Assembly: GCA_002340985.1 (NCBI GenBank)
Contig: DDNC01000025.1
Span: forward strand, 74,078-99,501
DNA length: 25,424 nt
Direction of reading: 5' to 3'
From: Firmicutes bacterium UBA2530
GTDB taxonomy: Bacteria; Bacillota; Clostridia; Tissierellales; Sedimentibacteraceae
Shown here: positions 7,755 through 16,454 of the stretch, piece after piece
Layout: every line of letters begins with the position of its first letter
Position numbering within the stretch: the stretch's first letter is position 1
The notes under the pieces: model-generated
Seen by the model: the letters and a program-made list of their open reading frames with translations, nothing else
The model's database searches: none
What the model was told of the DNA's origin: nothing
Position numbers and translations under genes: made by a program

Positions 7755-9944
7755 ATGAAGAAAAAAGCAGAACTATTGGCTCCCGCAGGAAGTATGGAAT
7801 CATTCTATGCTGCTGTTAACAGCGGAGCAGATTCAGTATATTTAGGCGGCAAGCTTTTTAATGCAAGATACAGCTCTCAAAATTTTGAGAATGAAGAAAT
7901 GAAGCATGTTATTGCCTATGCACACAATAAAAATGTAAGGGTATATGTCACATTGAACATTCTGCTCAAGGATGTGGAAATAATTGATGCGTTAAATTAC
8001 GCTTTATTTCTATACGAGAACGATGTGGATGCAGTAATTGTACAGGACTTGGGACTCCTGTACCTCATTAAAAAGTTTATTCCGGACTTACCTGTGAACA
8101 TGAGTACGCAATCAGTGGTGTATGATGAATTTGGAGTTAAATTTTTTGAGTACTACAATGTGAACAAGGCCATAATGGCAAGAGAAATGTCTGTTGAGCA
8201 GCTCAGGGAGGCTGTGGAAAACACGGATACAGACCTGGAAACATTCATACACGGAGCTCTTTGTACATGCTATTCCGGACAGTGCTACATGTCAAGCTTT
8301 CTTGGCGGAAGAAGCGGAAACAGAGGAAAATGCGCTCAGCCATGCAGGCTGAGCTACACTTTTTTAGAAAAAGAAAAAGATGAGCTTTCGGAAGAGTTAG
8401 AGGAAACACCATTGCTTAGCCTTAAGGATTTCATGGCAGGTGAAACCATAACCGAGTTAATAGATGCCGGAATTACAACCTTTAAAATCGAAGGGCGTAT
8501 GAAGGGTCCGGAGTTTACTGCTGCTGTGGTTGAATACTACAGGCAGATAATAGATGATTATTGCGCAGGCAGAAAATCAGATATAAATAAGCTGGAAGAA
8601 TTAAAGGAACGCGCAATAGCCACCTTCAGCAGAGGGTATACAAACGGATATCTGAAGCCTTCACCCGATGATGAGATGTTTGCGAGAAGAAGCTCCGGGG
8701 TAAAGGGAGACAATATTGAAGATATACAGGAAGAAACAAAGGGAAGGACACATGAATTTTCAGAATTCAGAAGAAATATAATCAATTTTGATTTGACTAT
8801 GAAGGTTGGAGAGAATGCGGCTTTAACCGCATGGGATGATAAAAACAAGGTTGTGGTTACCAGTGATGATGCTTGTGAAACAAGTCTGAAAAACCCTGCC
8901 ACCTATGAAATAATATATGAGCAGCTAAGCAAGCTCGGAAATTCCGTCTATGCATTGGGAGAGCTTAAGGTTGACAGCCAGGAAAATGTGTTTATTAGAA
9001 AAAGTTCTTTAAATCAGCTTCGAAGAGATGCTGTTGAAAAGCTGTATGAAATGGGTGCAAATCATTATGGCAGAAAAGAAACAAAGACCGTAACAAGGAA
9101 TGAAGCATTTCCGGAAGTACCTGATAAACAGGAGGTTCATCCGAAGGTGAGCCTTAAAATAAACAATGAGGACGAAGTTTATCTCATAGATAAGGTTAAG
9201 GTTAAAAGAGTATATATTCCTTATGATTTAAACATGGATATTGTTAAGAATATAGATGTGGAAGAAAAATATCTGTATATTCCGAATATAGTTTCAAAAG
9301 CTAAGTACAATATGCTTAAGAGAAATGTGAAGCTGTATGAGGAATTATTTGACGGAGCATGCGTAAATAATATAGGAAGCTTTTATTTTTTCAAGGAGAA
9401 CAGCAGCCTGAAAATACATTGCGGTCCGTTCTTCAATATTATAAATACATTTTCGGCTAAACTGCTGGAGGAAAGAGGAGCAGAGGGCTTTACATTCTCC
9501 GTGGAAGCAAATATAAAGGATATAGAAGGAATTATGCGTAATACTTCTGCTAAATCTGAAATTGCGGCACATGAATATGTACAGATGATGGTTATGAAGA
9601 ACTGTCCTATGTCCATGCTTAAGAAGTGCAAAAATCTTGAAGATTGCAGCAGATGTGAATACAGGAACACATATTCGCTGAAGGACAGAAAAGGTGTTTA
9701 TTTCAATGTGGAAAGAAAAAATCGACTGACAAACATATATAACTCCGTACCCTTGTCCCTGTTGGGCAAGACTAACGATTTTGTAAGTTCGGGTATTGAA
9801 TATTTTCTTGTTGATACAAAATGGCTGGATAATGCGGAAGAGGTAGTGGATGCTATGTATTGCGAGATTAACGGAGTAAGTACGGAAGGTGTTCTGAAGG
9901 AAAATAACTATACACGAGGTCACTACTTGAAAAATATACTTTAA
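7755..9944 (+). CDS. U32 family peptidase / collagenase-like protein (RlhA/TrhP type)
   Basis: 729 aa with AGGAG 5 nt before the ATG. The N-terminal TIM-barrel-like U32 domain begins with LLAPAGSMESFYAAVNSGADSVYLGG. The family signature is at about 166-198: HGALCTCYSGQCYMSS, then GNRGKCAQPCR, giving Cys170, Cys172, Cys177, Cys193 and Cys197. A C-terminal extension holds another cysteine-rich patch (CPMSMLKKC, then C-x2-C, about 616-635), as in the longer U32 proteins. Although named peptidases, members such as E. coli RlhA (23S rRNA C2501 hydroxylation) and TrhP (tRNA U34 hydroxylation) act with iron and prephenate metabolism in RNA modification, so an RNA-hydroxylation role is more likely than collagen cleavage. 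Which RNA is modified cannot be told from the sequence. The gene lies between the ZapA-like gene and mutS2 and is probably co-transcribed with them. Confidence 0.88.
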   Translation: MKKKAELLAPAGSMESFYAAVNSGADSVYLGGKLFNARYSSQNFENEEMKHVIAYAHNKNVRVYVTLNILLKDVEIIDALNYALFLYENDVDAVIVQDLGLLYLIKKFIPDLPVNMSTQSVVYDEFGVKFFEYYNVNKAIMAREMSVEQLREAVENTDTDLETFIHGALCTCYSGQCYMSSFLGGRSGNRGKCAQPCRLSYTFLEKEKDELSEELEETPLLSLKDFMAGETITELIDAGITTFKIEGRMKGPEFTAAVVEYYRQIIDDYCAGRKSDINKLEELKERAIATFSRGYTNGYLKPSPDDEMFARRSSGVKGDNIEDIQEETKGRTHEFSEFRRNIINFDLTMKVGENAALTAWDDKNKVVVTSDDACETSLKNPATYEIIYEQLSKLGNSVYALGELKVDSQENVFIRKSSLNQLRRDAVEKLYEMGANHYGRKETKTVTRNEAFPEVPDKQEVHPKVSLKINNEDEVYLIDKVKVKRVYIPYDLNMDIVKNIDVEEKYLYIPNIVSKAKYNMLKRNVKLYEELFDGACVNNIGSFYFFKENSSLKIHCGPFFNIINTFSAKLLEERGAEGFTFSVEANIKDIEGIMRNTSAKSEIAAHEYVQMMVMKNCPMSMLKKCKNLEDCSRCEYRNTYSLKDRKGVYFNVERKNRLTNIYNSVPLSLLGKTNDFVSSGIEYFLVDTKWLDNAEEVVDAMYCEINGVSTEGVLKENNYTRGHYLKNIL

Positions 9945-9964
9945 TGTCATAGAAGCAAGCTATG

Positions 9965-9970
9965 AAAGGA
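9965..9970 (+). promoter_or_regulatory. Ribosome binding site deciding the mutS2 start
   Basis: AAAGGA lies 6 nt before ATG 9977 and overlaps the first codons of the longer frame that opens at ATG 9962. That upstream ATG has no comparable site in front of it. Confidence 0.65.
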
Positions 9971-9976
9971 AGTACA

Positions 9977-12355
9977 ATGAGAGAAAAATCAAAATCAGTA
10001 TTGGAATTTGATAAAATAATTGAAAGGCTTTCAGATTTTGCCGAAACATCAAACGGTAAAAAAGAGGCCATGAGGCTTCAGCTGTCTTATGACACTGAGG
10101 GAGTGGAATTCAAGCAGAAGCAGACTGCGGAAGCTCTTTCGATTATTATAGAAAAGGGAACTCCTCCCCTTGGAGGCGTTGCCGATATAAAGGAATATGT
10201 AAAAAGAGGCTCTGTTGGAGGCATAATATCTCTGAAGGGCCTGTTAAGCTGTGCCGATACTTTAAGAGCGGCAAGGCTTATTAAAAATTATGTGCTTTTA
10301 AACAACAAGGAAGAAAGAAGTTTTGAAATACTGGAAAAGCTTTGTTCATCCATTTATTCCAATAAGGAAACAGAGGACAGAATATTTGCGGTTATTATAA
10401 GCGAGGAAGAAATAGCAGATGACGCAAGTCCTGAGTTGAAGCGCATAAGAAGAGAAATACAAATAAAGCAAAATTCCATTAAAAATAAAATAAATCAGAT
10501 TGTGGGCTCATCTGCCATGCAGAAATACCTGCAGGAAAATATTGTAACCATGCGAAATGACAGATATGTAATTCCCGTAAGGAAGGAATACAGGAGCATG
10601 GTGAAGGGAATTATCCACGACCAGTCATCTACTGGCTCCACATTGTTTATTGAGCCAATGGCAATTGTGGAAATGACCAATGAAATTTCAGATTTAAAGT
10701 CTGAAGAGAAGAAGGAAATAGAAAGAATCCTTTTAGAGCTGAGCGTCATGATTGGTGACATTGCTTCCGAGATGCTTGCCAATCAGGAAGTATTAACCGA
10801 GCTGGATTTCATTTTCGCAAAGGGCAAGTATGCCATAAGCATCAACGGAATTGAGCCAAAGGTCAATGACAGGGGATATATACGAATCAAAAAAGGAAGA
10901 CATCCGTTAATTGACCCATCAGTGGTGGTTCCTATAGACGCATATCTCGGAGATGAATTTACAACTCTTATAATTACGGGGCCGAATACGGGAGGTAAGA
11001 CTGTATCCCTTAAAACACTGGGACTTTTTACACTTATGGGAATGGCAGGGCTCCATCTGCCTGCGGAATACGGTACAGAAATATCGGTTTTCAGCGCCGT
11101 GTATGCTGATATAGGAGATGAGCAAAGCATTGAGCAAAGTCTAAGTACATTTTCGTCACATATGACCAATATTGTAAAGATTATGGAAGAGGTAGACGAA
11201 AAATCATTTGTGCTGTTTGATGAGCTGGGTGCAGGAACAGACCCGACAGAAGGGGCTGCGCTGGCAATATCCATACTTGAGACACTGCACGAAAAAAAAT
11301 TTGGGACAGCCGCCACAACCCACTATAGCGAGCTTAAGCTTTATGCTCTTACTACAGATGGCGTTATCAACGGCAGCGTAGAATTCAACGTTGAAACACT
11401 AAGTCCAACCTACAAGCTCCTCATAGGTGTACCGGGAAAATCAAATGCGTTTGAGATATCAAAGAAACTGGGATTGAGACAGGAGATAATCGACAAGGCA
11501 AAAAGAAACATCGAAGATAATAAGGTTGAATTTGAAGACGCACTGAGAGAAATTGAAGACAACAGGATATATATAGAGGAAAAGAAGCGTGAGATTCAAA
11601 GGTTAGACGATGAAAGCCGCAAAAAGCATTCAAGTTTTATTGACAAAGAGAGAAAATCTCTTGAGAAAAGCGAAAAAATGATTGATGAAGCTAATTATGA
11701 GGCAAGAAAAATAATAGAAAGTGCCAGAAAGGAAGCTGCTGAAATTATAAAGGAGCTGCGCAAGCTTAATGTTGATATGGATAAGGACAAAGCCCGCCGA
11801 ATCAATGAGCTTCGCCAGAGCTTGAATGAAAAAACCAAGGAGCTTGAAGGTAATCAATATACCGAACAAATTTACAAGGAAGATAATTACGACGAGGAAA
11901 CCCCTCTGTCTAACGGCGATGCGGTGCTGGTAAGAAGCCTCAACCAAAAAGGACACATTATATCTGACGTCGACGGTTCTCAAAATGTGATGGTACAAAT
12001 CGGACTTTTAAAGATGAAAGTGAAAAAGGCAGATTTGGTGAAAATAAAGTCTGAGGAAGAGGAAAAGCAAAGAACAAGCACTACCCGAATGATTAAGCTG
12101 AAAACCTCATCAATAAATCCTGTAATAGATTTAAGAGGTCTCAATCTTGATGAAGCTATTTTAGAGCTTGACAAATATCTTGACGATGCCTTCATGTCAA
12201 ACTTAAATGAAGTTCAGGTAATCCACGGCAAGGGTACAGGCGTGCTCAGAGAAGGAATAACCCATTTCCTGAAAAGACACAAGCACGTTAAAGAATCAAG
12301 GCTCGGCTCCTTCAACGAGGGCGGCGACGGAGTAACGGTGGTAACATTTAAGTAG
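9977..12355 (+). CDS. mutS2: MutS2 family ATPase/endonuclease with Smr domain
   Basis: 792 aa from ATG 9977, the usual MutS2 length. After the core and lever helices comes the MutS ATPase: Walker A GPNTGGKT near residue 334, and Walker B with LFDELGAGTDPTEGAA near residue 413. The helical clamp follows as a charged coiled coil (about 500-635). A KOW-like stretch is next, and then the C-terminal Smr domain from about 712 (DLRGLNLDEA, then HGKGTGVLREG). The N-terminal mismatch-recognition domain of MutS is absent, as expected. The family was first linked to suppression of homologous recombination. In Bacillus subtilis MutS2 binds and splits collided ribosomes. It lies 32 nt after the U32 gene and ends in a clear terminator. 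Confidence 0.95.
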   Translation: MREKSKSVLEFDKIIERLSDFAETSNGKKEAMRLQLSYDTEGVEFKQKQTAEALSIIIEKGTPPLGGVADIKEYVKRGSVGGIISLKGLLSCADTLRAARLIKNYVLLNNKEERSFEILEKLCSSIYSNKETEDRIFAVIISEEEIADDASPELKRIRREIQIKQNSIKNKINQIVGSSAMQKYLQENIVTMRNDRYVIPVRKEYRSMVKGIIHDQSSTGSTLFIEPMAIVEMTNEISDLKSEEKKEIERILLELSVMIGDIASEMLANQEVLTELDFIFAKGKYAISINGIEPKVNDRGYIRIKKGRHPLIDPSVVVPIDAYLGDEFTTLIITGPNTGGKTVSLKTLGLFTLMGMAGLHLPAEYGTEISVFSAVYADIGDEQSIEQSLSTFSSHMTNIVKIMEEVDEKSFVLFDELGAGTDPTEGAALAISILETLHEKKFGTAATTHYSELKLYALTTDGVINGSVEFNVETLSPTYKLLIGVPGKSNAFEISKKLGLRQEIIDKAKRNIEDNKVEFEDALREIEDNRIYIEEKKREIQRLDDESRKKHSSFIDKERKSLEKSEKMIDEANYEARKIIESARKEAAEIIKELRKLNVDMDKDKARRINELRQSLNEKTKELEGNQYTEQIYKEDNYDEETPLSNGDAVLVRSLNQKGHIISDVDGSQNVMVQIGLLKMKVKKADLVKIKSEEEEKQRTSTTRMIKLKTSSINPVIDLRGLNLDEAILELDKYLDDAFMSNLNEVQVIHGKGTGVLREGITHFLKRHKHVKESRLGSFNEGGDGVTVVTFK

Positions 12356-12410
12356 TGTTCATGTTTCATCAGGCTTTTTATAATATAATTAATAGTTGTA
12401 TTCGTAGTTA

Positions 12411-12450
12411 AAGTGAGGAACCTGTGGGTTCCTTACTTTTGTATTTTTAT
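12411..12450 (+). terminator. Intrinsic terminator of mutS2
   Basis: A 12-bp stem (12411-12422 with 12427-12438, one G-U pair) with loop TGTG is followed by a T-rich tail (TTTTGTATTTTTA counting the overlapping Ts). It marks the right end of the core cluster and the left border of the restriction block. Confidence 0.85.
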
Positions 12451-12555
12451 ATTAATATTTAAATATTATACAAATATTTCATTTACAGTTATTAATCACT
12501 TCTGAAGTTGTGTAGTAATAACAATAAAAATGTAATTTTAAAAAATTAAGAATTA

Positions 12556-12584
12556 TTGCATTTTGAGAATTGTTTTGGTATAGT
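12556..12584 (+). promoter_or_regulatory. Promoter of the type I restriction operon
   Basis: TTGCAT (12556-12561), a 17-bp spacer and TATAGT (12579-12584) preceded by TGG give an extended -10 (TG-N-TATAGT). It is the only convincing promoter found in front of the five genes. The leader is about 38 nt. No operator-like repeat was noticed around it. Confidence 0.7.
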
Positions 12585-12628
12585 ACTAATATTAATAAAA
12601 ATTTAATTTTAGGAAGGCACGGATTCGC

Positions 12629-13204
12629 ATGAGAAGATTAGATAATGTAGTTAAGTTCATTAGCGGTTCGCCTCAATTTAGGATTAAAGAAGCGTTTGAT
12701 GACAAGGCACCACTTTATATCTATTATGGACAACCAAACATAGAAGAGGACTTGAATGGGATTGATTATAATAATAGTGATAGCAAGAAAGTGCGAACAT
12801 TTGACAAGGTGAATACCCTATGTGAAGGTGATGTTGTTTTTAGCCTGATATCGGGGAAGTCTGCGATAGTTGCTGCAAGTCATCAGGGATATCTATATAC
12901 ACAAAATTATGTTAAGTTGGTAACTAATAAAAAAATTGATTCGAAATATCTTGTTTACTTACTTAATGAAGATAAATTCATTGGTAAACAATTTCAAATA
13001 GGATTGCAAGGATCTCAGGTTTTGAAATACACTCTTAAACAAGTGAAACAACTTGAATTACCAGATTTTCCAACAATAGAGAAACAACGAATTATCGGTG
13101 ATATTTATTTTAACCAATTACGACTTTGTGCGTTAAGAAATAGGGCGGCTAATTTAGAAACTGCTATATTATTTGAGAAACTAAGGGGGCTAAGCAATAA
13201 ATGA
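12629..13204 (+). CDS. Single-TRD (half) HsdS-like specificity protein
   Basis: 191 aa. AGGAAGG lies 11 nt before the ATG, a long spacing that may lower translation. It carries one target-recognition domain of the type I S-subunit fold: GDVVFSLISGKSAIVA, then GYLYTQNYV, then LQGSQVLKYTLKQVKQLELPDFPTIEKQRI, which is the usual end of a TRD. A short helix (about 155-191) follows. Normal HsdS proteins have two TRDs and two conserved helices (about 400 aa), so this is half a subunit. It overlaps hsdR by 4 bp (ATGA), so the two are translationally coupled. It lacks the RFPGFT and LITLHQRKL segments shared by both halves of the full HsdS in the same operon and so is not a simple duplicate of one of them. 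It could pair with itself, join HsdM as an alternative specificity unit, or have become a regulator. Start and stop are intact, so decay is not evident. Confidence 0.8.
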   Translation: MRRLDNVVKFISGSPQFRIKEAFDDKAPLYIYYGQPNIEEDLNGIDYNNSDSKKVRTFDKVNTLCEGDVVFSLISGKSAIVAASHQGYLYTQNYVKLVTNKKIDSKYLVYLLNEDKFIGKQFQIGLQGSQVLKYTLKQVKQLELPDFPTIEKQRIIGDIYFNQLRLCALRNRAANLETAILFEKLRGLSNK

Positions 13205-16200
13205 ATGAGAATCAATTTGAAACAGAATTAATTCAATATATTACAAGTGGCACTATTACAAAACAAGAGCACTTTGAGGTAATAGGCGAATTTATCTCCA
13301 GAGAATCAAATGTTGATTATGTAGTGAAAACTAAACTATGGAAATACGAACCAAAAATTAAAACTACAGAACAACTCTGGAATAATTTTAAGGAGATATT
13401 AGAACAACACAATCAAAAGACCCTTGACTATCCCTTAAGTGTTGTTGAATTTAATCAAGTAAAGAAAATTATTTCTGATATTCAAACACCTTATGAGGCT
13501 GGGCAGTTTTTGTACGGTTTAAATGGAGTGTCCCAAATTGAAATTGATTTAGATGATGGACGTCATGTATTTCTTACCGTCTTTGATCAAAAACAAATAG
13601 GAGCAGGGGATACAGTCTACCAAGTGGTCAATCAAATTGAACGACCAGCAGTCATCACAGGAAAACAAAGACGTTTTTTTGACACAACTCTTTTGATTAA
13701 TGGTTTGCCGGTCATTCAAATTGAGGAAAAGCGTGACACACGTGATGTCAATGAAGCACTGAATCAAATGCATCAATACGCAGATGAGAATCAGTATCGT
13801 GATATTTACTCGACTTTACAAATTTTGGTGGCAATCACACCCAATAATGTGAAGTACATGGCAAATACTACATCAGATAAATTTAACAAGGATTTCGCTT
13901 TTAACTGGCAACGTAAAAGCGACAATACAATTGTCCGTAACTGGAAGGAATTTGCAGATTCAATGCTTTCAATTCCAATGGCACATCAAATGGCTACAAA
14001 CTACATGATTTTGGACGGAACAAAGAATAATCAAACGTTGAAGGTTATGCGTCCTTACCAAGTATATGCTACACAAAATGTTATTGAGAGTTTGAAACGT
14101 GTTGATTTTGAACTTGGAATGAATAAAATTGGATATATATGGCATACGACTGGATCCGGTAAAACTATCACAAGTTTCAAGACTGCATGGCTTGCGAGCC
14201 GTATGCCTAAAATTGATAAGGTTGTATTTGTAGTGGACAGAATTGCCTTAACAAAGCAAACCAATGAAAATTATAGAGCATATGACCCTGATGCCTCAGA
14301 AGACACATTTGGCAGTGTTCAAAATACAGATAATACAACAGACTTAAGTCGTAAACTAAAAAGTAAAGACAACAGCATAATTGTTACTTCTGTTCAAAAA
14401 CTTGATACTTTAGTGAAACGTAAAACTTTTAAAGCTCCAGATAAGAATATTGTATTTATAGTTGATGAAGCACACCGTTCAACTGGCGGGGACTCATTCA
14501 AAAATATTCAAAAAGCATTTAATAAATCTGCATGGGTTGGCTATACTGGTACGCCTATGTTTGATGAAACAAATACGGGACTTCGAACAGAAGATATTTT
14601 TGGTCCATTATTACACGCGTATACAATAAGGGAAGCAATTGCTGATCGTAATGTTTTAGGCTTTAAAGTAGATTTTGAAACAACAATTGATGAAAAGCAA
14701 ATGAAAGAAAAATACCTTCCATTGTTTTATGGTGAACGATACCCGAAATGGACTAAGGAGCAAATACAAGAAAAAATCAACAATATTTCTCAAGAAGATA
14801 TGGATGATGCTGTTGAACCAAGTTTTTATGATGAGAATACAGACCACATTAAGCTGGTTGTGGAAGATATTTTTAAAAATTGGAGAAACCGTTCAAATGA
14901 AGGGAAATATAATGCTTTATTCACAACCCATGTGGGTGGTGGTAAAGCAAGTACACCAATGGCTATGATGTATTTTAATGAGTTTCTGCGAGTTAATGAA
15001 AAAAATAAGCAGAAAGGCGGACAGACCTTAAAGGTTGCAGTTACCTTTAGTCAAAATTCTTCTAATAATGATAGCATGCTAGCTACTAATCAAGGTTTGC
15101 ATGATGCTATAAAAGCATATAATGCAGAATTTGGTACATCTTTTGGAATGGATGATGTTTCGGGTTATACGCAAGATGTAACTTCACGCTTAAATAAATC
15201 TGCTACAGATAAAAAGTTCTTAGATTTGGTTATTGTGGTTGATCAATTATTAACTGGTTTTGATGCACCAGAACTTAATACGCTTTATGTGGACAGAACC
15301 TTGAAAGGTGCTGGATTAATACAAGCCTATTCTAGAACTAACCGTATTGCAGATATGCAAGAAAAACCATGGGGGCGAGTAATAAATTATAGGTGGCCTG
15401 CTCAAAATGAGAAGTTGATGAATAAAGCACTTGCAATTTATGCCAATAAAGATTCAGCTGTGTTGTCTGATGATGAGCAACGTGAGTCTAACCAAAAGGA
15501 CGGTATTATTGCTAAATCATTTGAAGATGTTTTTGGCGAAGTGAAGGAAGTTGTTGCTAAATTAAGCAGCTTAACAGATGATTTTAAACAATTACCACCA
15601 TCTGAAAAACAAAAATATTATATGCTTGATTTGCTCCGTGAATATAATAGAGGTATGGCAAAATTAAAGCAATACGATCCCCAAGAGGTTGATGGTAAAA
15701 AAGTCGGTTTTAACTATGATAATCCAGATGAACTAGTAGTAAAGTTAGGAATGACTTCAGAACAAGAAGTAATGTTGACAACAGTATTAACCAATGAACT
15801 TAAGTCACATATTGCCAAAGAAAAGAAAATCCCTCTTTATCAAATTGAACTGCGCATGACACATGTAAAAGACATTAAAATAGACTATGATTATCTAACT
15901 GGACTGGTGGAGCAATTGTTAAACCAAGTTCACGAAGGTAAAAATGAAGAAGCAAAAGAAACACAAGAGAAAATTAACCAATTTGCCAATGGGTTGGATG
16001 ATCGTAACTATGCTGCTAAGATTATGAATGCGACTGTGGCAATCATCAAAGGTTATTTCCCTCCTGCAGGACATGACTTAAAGTATCCTGTGAAATTAAG
16101 TGACAGTGAACAAATTATCCAGCAAGCAAATAATGTTAGCCTAGATAGAATGTTTCTTGACTTCCGAGTTAAGTGGGGAATCGCTGACATTATTACAAGC

Positions 16201-16410
16201 GCAGGGATGCGTGAATTATTTAGCCGTCACCGCTATGGGCTACAAGATTTAGATGACACTGGCCAAATCCGTGATATTATCTCTCAGGCAAGTACTGACT
16301 ATGATACACTTGCACATGATAAAAAAGTACAGTCATTGTCTAAAATTAAATATCGTAATGGATTACGTGAGGCAATTTATGAATTAGCAGATGAGTTGGT
16401 GGAAAGTTAA
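13201..16410 (+). CDS. hsdR: Type I restriction enzyme, R (translocase/endonuclease) subunit
   Basis: 1069 aa. The R subunit joins the M2S1 methylase to translocate DNA with ATP and cut far from the site. Seen in order: an N-terminal PD-(D/E)xK nuclease domain with Asp161 and the Glu175-x-Lys177 pair in VIQIEEKRDTRDVNEAL; the SF2 motor with Walker A TTGSGKT (316-322), the DEAH box in VDEAHRS (422-425), motif III GYTGTP, and motif VI near AYSRTNRI; then a helical C-terminal region that would dock on the methylase. Overall it resembles the EcoR124I-like group. The start overlaps the half-hsdS stop by 4 bp and an ATG two codons later is also possible. Arginine is often coded by CGT, unlike the flanking core genes. 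All key motifs are intact, so the nuclease is predicted to be active. Confidence 0.95.
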   Translation: MNENQFETELIQYITSGTITKQEHFEVIGEFISRESNVDYVVKTKLWKYEPKIKTTEQLWNNFKEILEQHNQKTLDYPLSVVEFNQVKKIISDIQTPYEAGQFLYGLNGVSQIEIDLDDGRHVFLTVFDQKQIGAGDTVYQVVNQIERPAVITGKQRRFFDTTLLINGLPVIQIEEKRDTRDVNEALNQMHQYADENQYRDIYSTLQILVAITPNNVKYMANTTSDKFNKDFAFNWQRKSDNTIVRNWKEFADSMLSIPMAHQMATNYMILDGTKNNQTLKVMRPYQVYATQNVIESLKRVDFELGMNKIGYIWHTTGSGKTITSFKTAWLASRMPKIDKVVFVVDRIALTKQTNENYRAYDPDASEDTFGSVQNTDNTTDLSRKLKSKDNSIIVTSVQKLDTLVKRKTFKAPDKNIVFIVDEAHRSTGGDSFKNIQKAFNKSAWVGYTGTPMFDETNTGLRTEDIFGPLLHAYTIREAIADRNVLGFKVDFETTIDEKQMKEKYLPLFYGERYPKWTKEQIQEKINNISQEDMDDAVEPSFYDENTDHIKLVVEDIFKNWRNRSNEGKYNALFTTHVGGGKASTPMAMMYFNEFLRVNEKNKQKGGQTLKVAVTFSQNSSNNDSMLATNQGLHDAIKAYNAEFGTSFGMDDVSGYTQDVTSRLNKSATDKKFLDLVIVVDQLLTGFDAPELNTLYVDRTLKGAGLIQAYSRTNRIADMQEKPWGRVINYRWPAQNEKLMNKALAIYANKDSAVLSDDEQRESNQKDGIIAKSFEDVFGEVKEVVAKLSSLTDDFKQLPPSEKQKYYMLDLLREYNRGMAKLKQYDPQEVDGKKVGFNYDNPDELVVKLGMTSEQEVMLTTVLTNELKSHIAKEKKIPLYQIELRMTHVKDIKIDYDYLTGLVEQLLNQVHEGKNEEAKETQEKINQFANGLDDRNYAAKIMNATVAIIKGYFPPAGHDLKYPVKLSDSEQIIQQANNVSLDRMFLDFRVKWGIADIITSAGMRELFSRHRYGLQDLDDTGQIRDIISQASTDYDTLAHDKKVQSLSKIKYRNGLREAIYELADELVES

Positions 16411-16454
16411 ATCATAAATAAAAATAGAATTATTTAAAATTACAGGAGGTCGTT

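Noticed and set aside
9345..9950. 201-codon open frame on the minus strand
   Set aside because: It is antisense to the U32 gene, which has clear family motifs and a good ribosome binding site. The antisense translation matches nothing I recognise.
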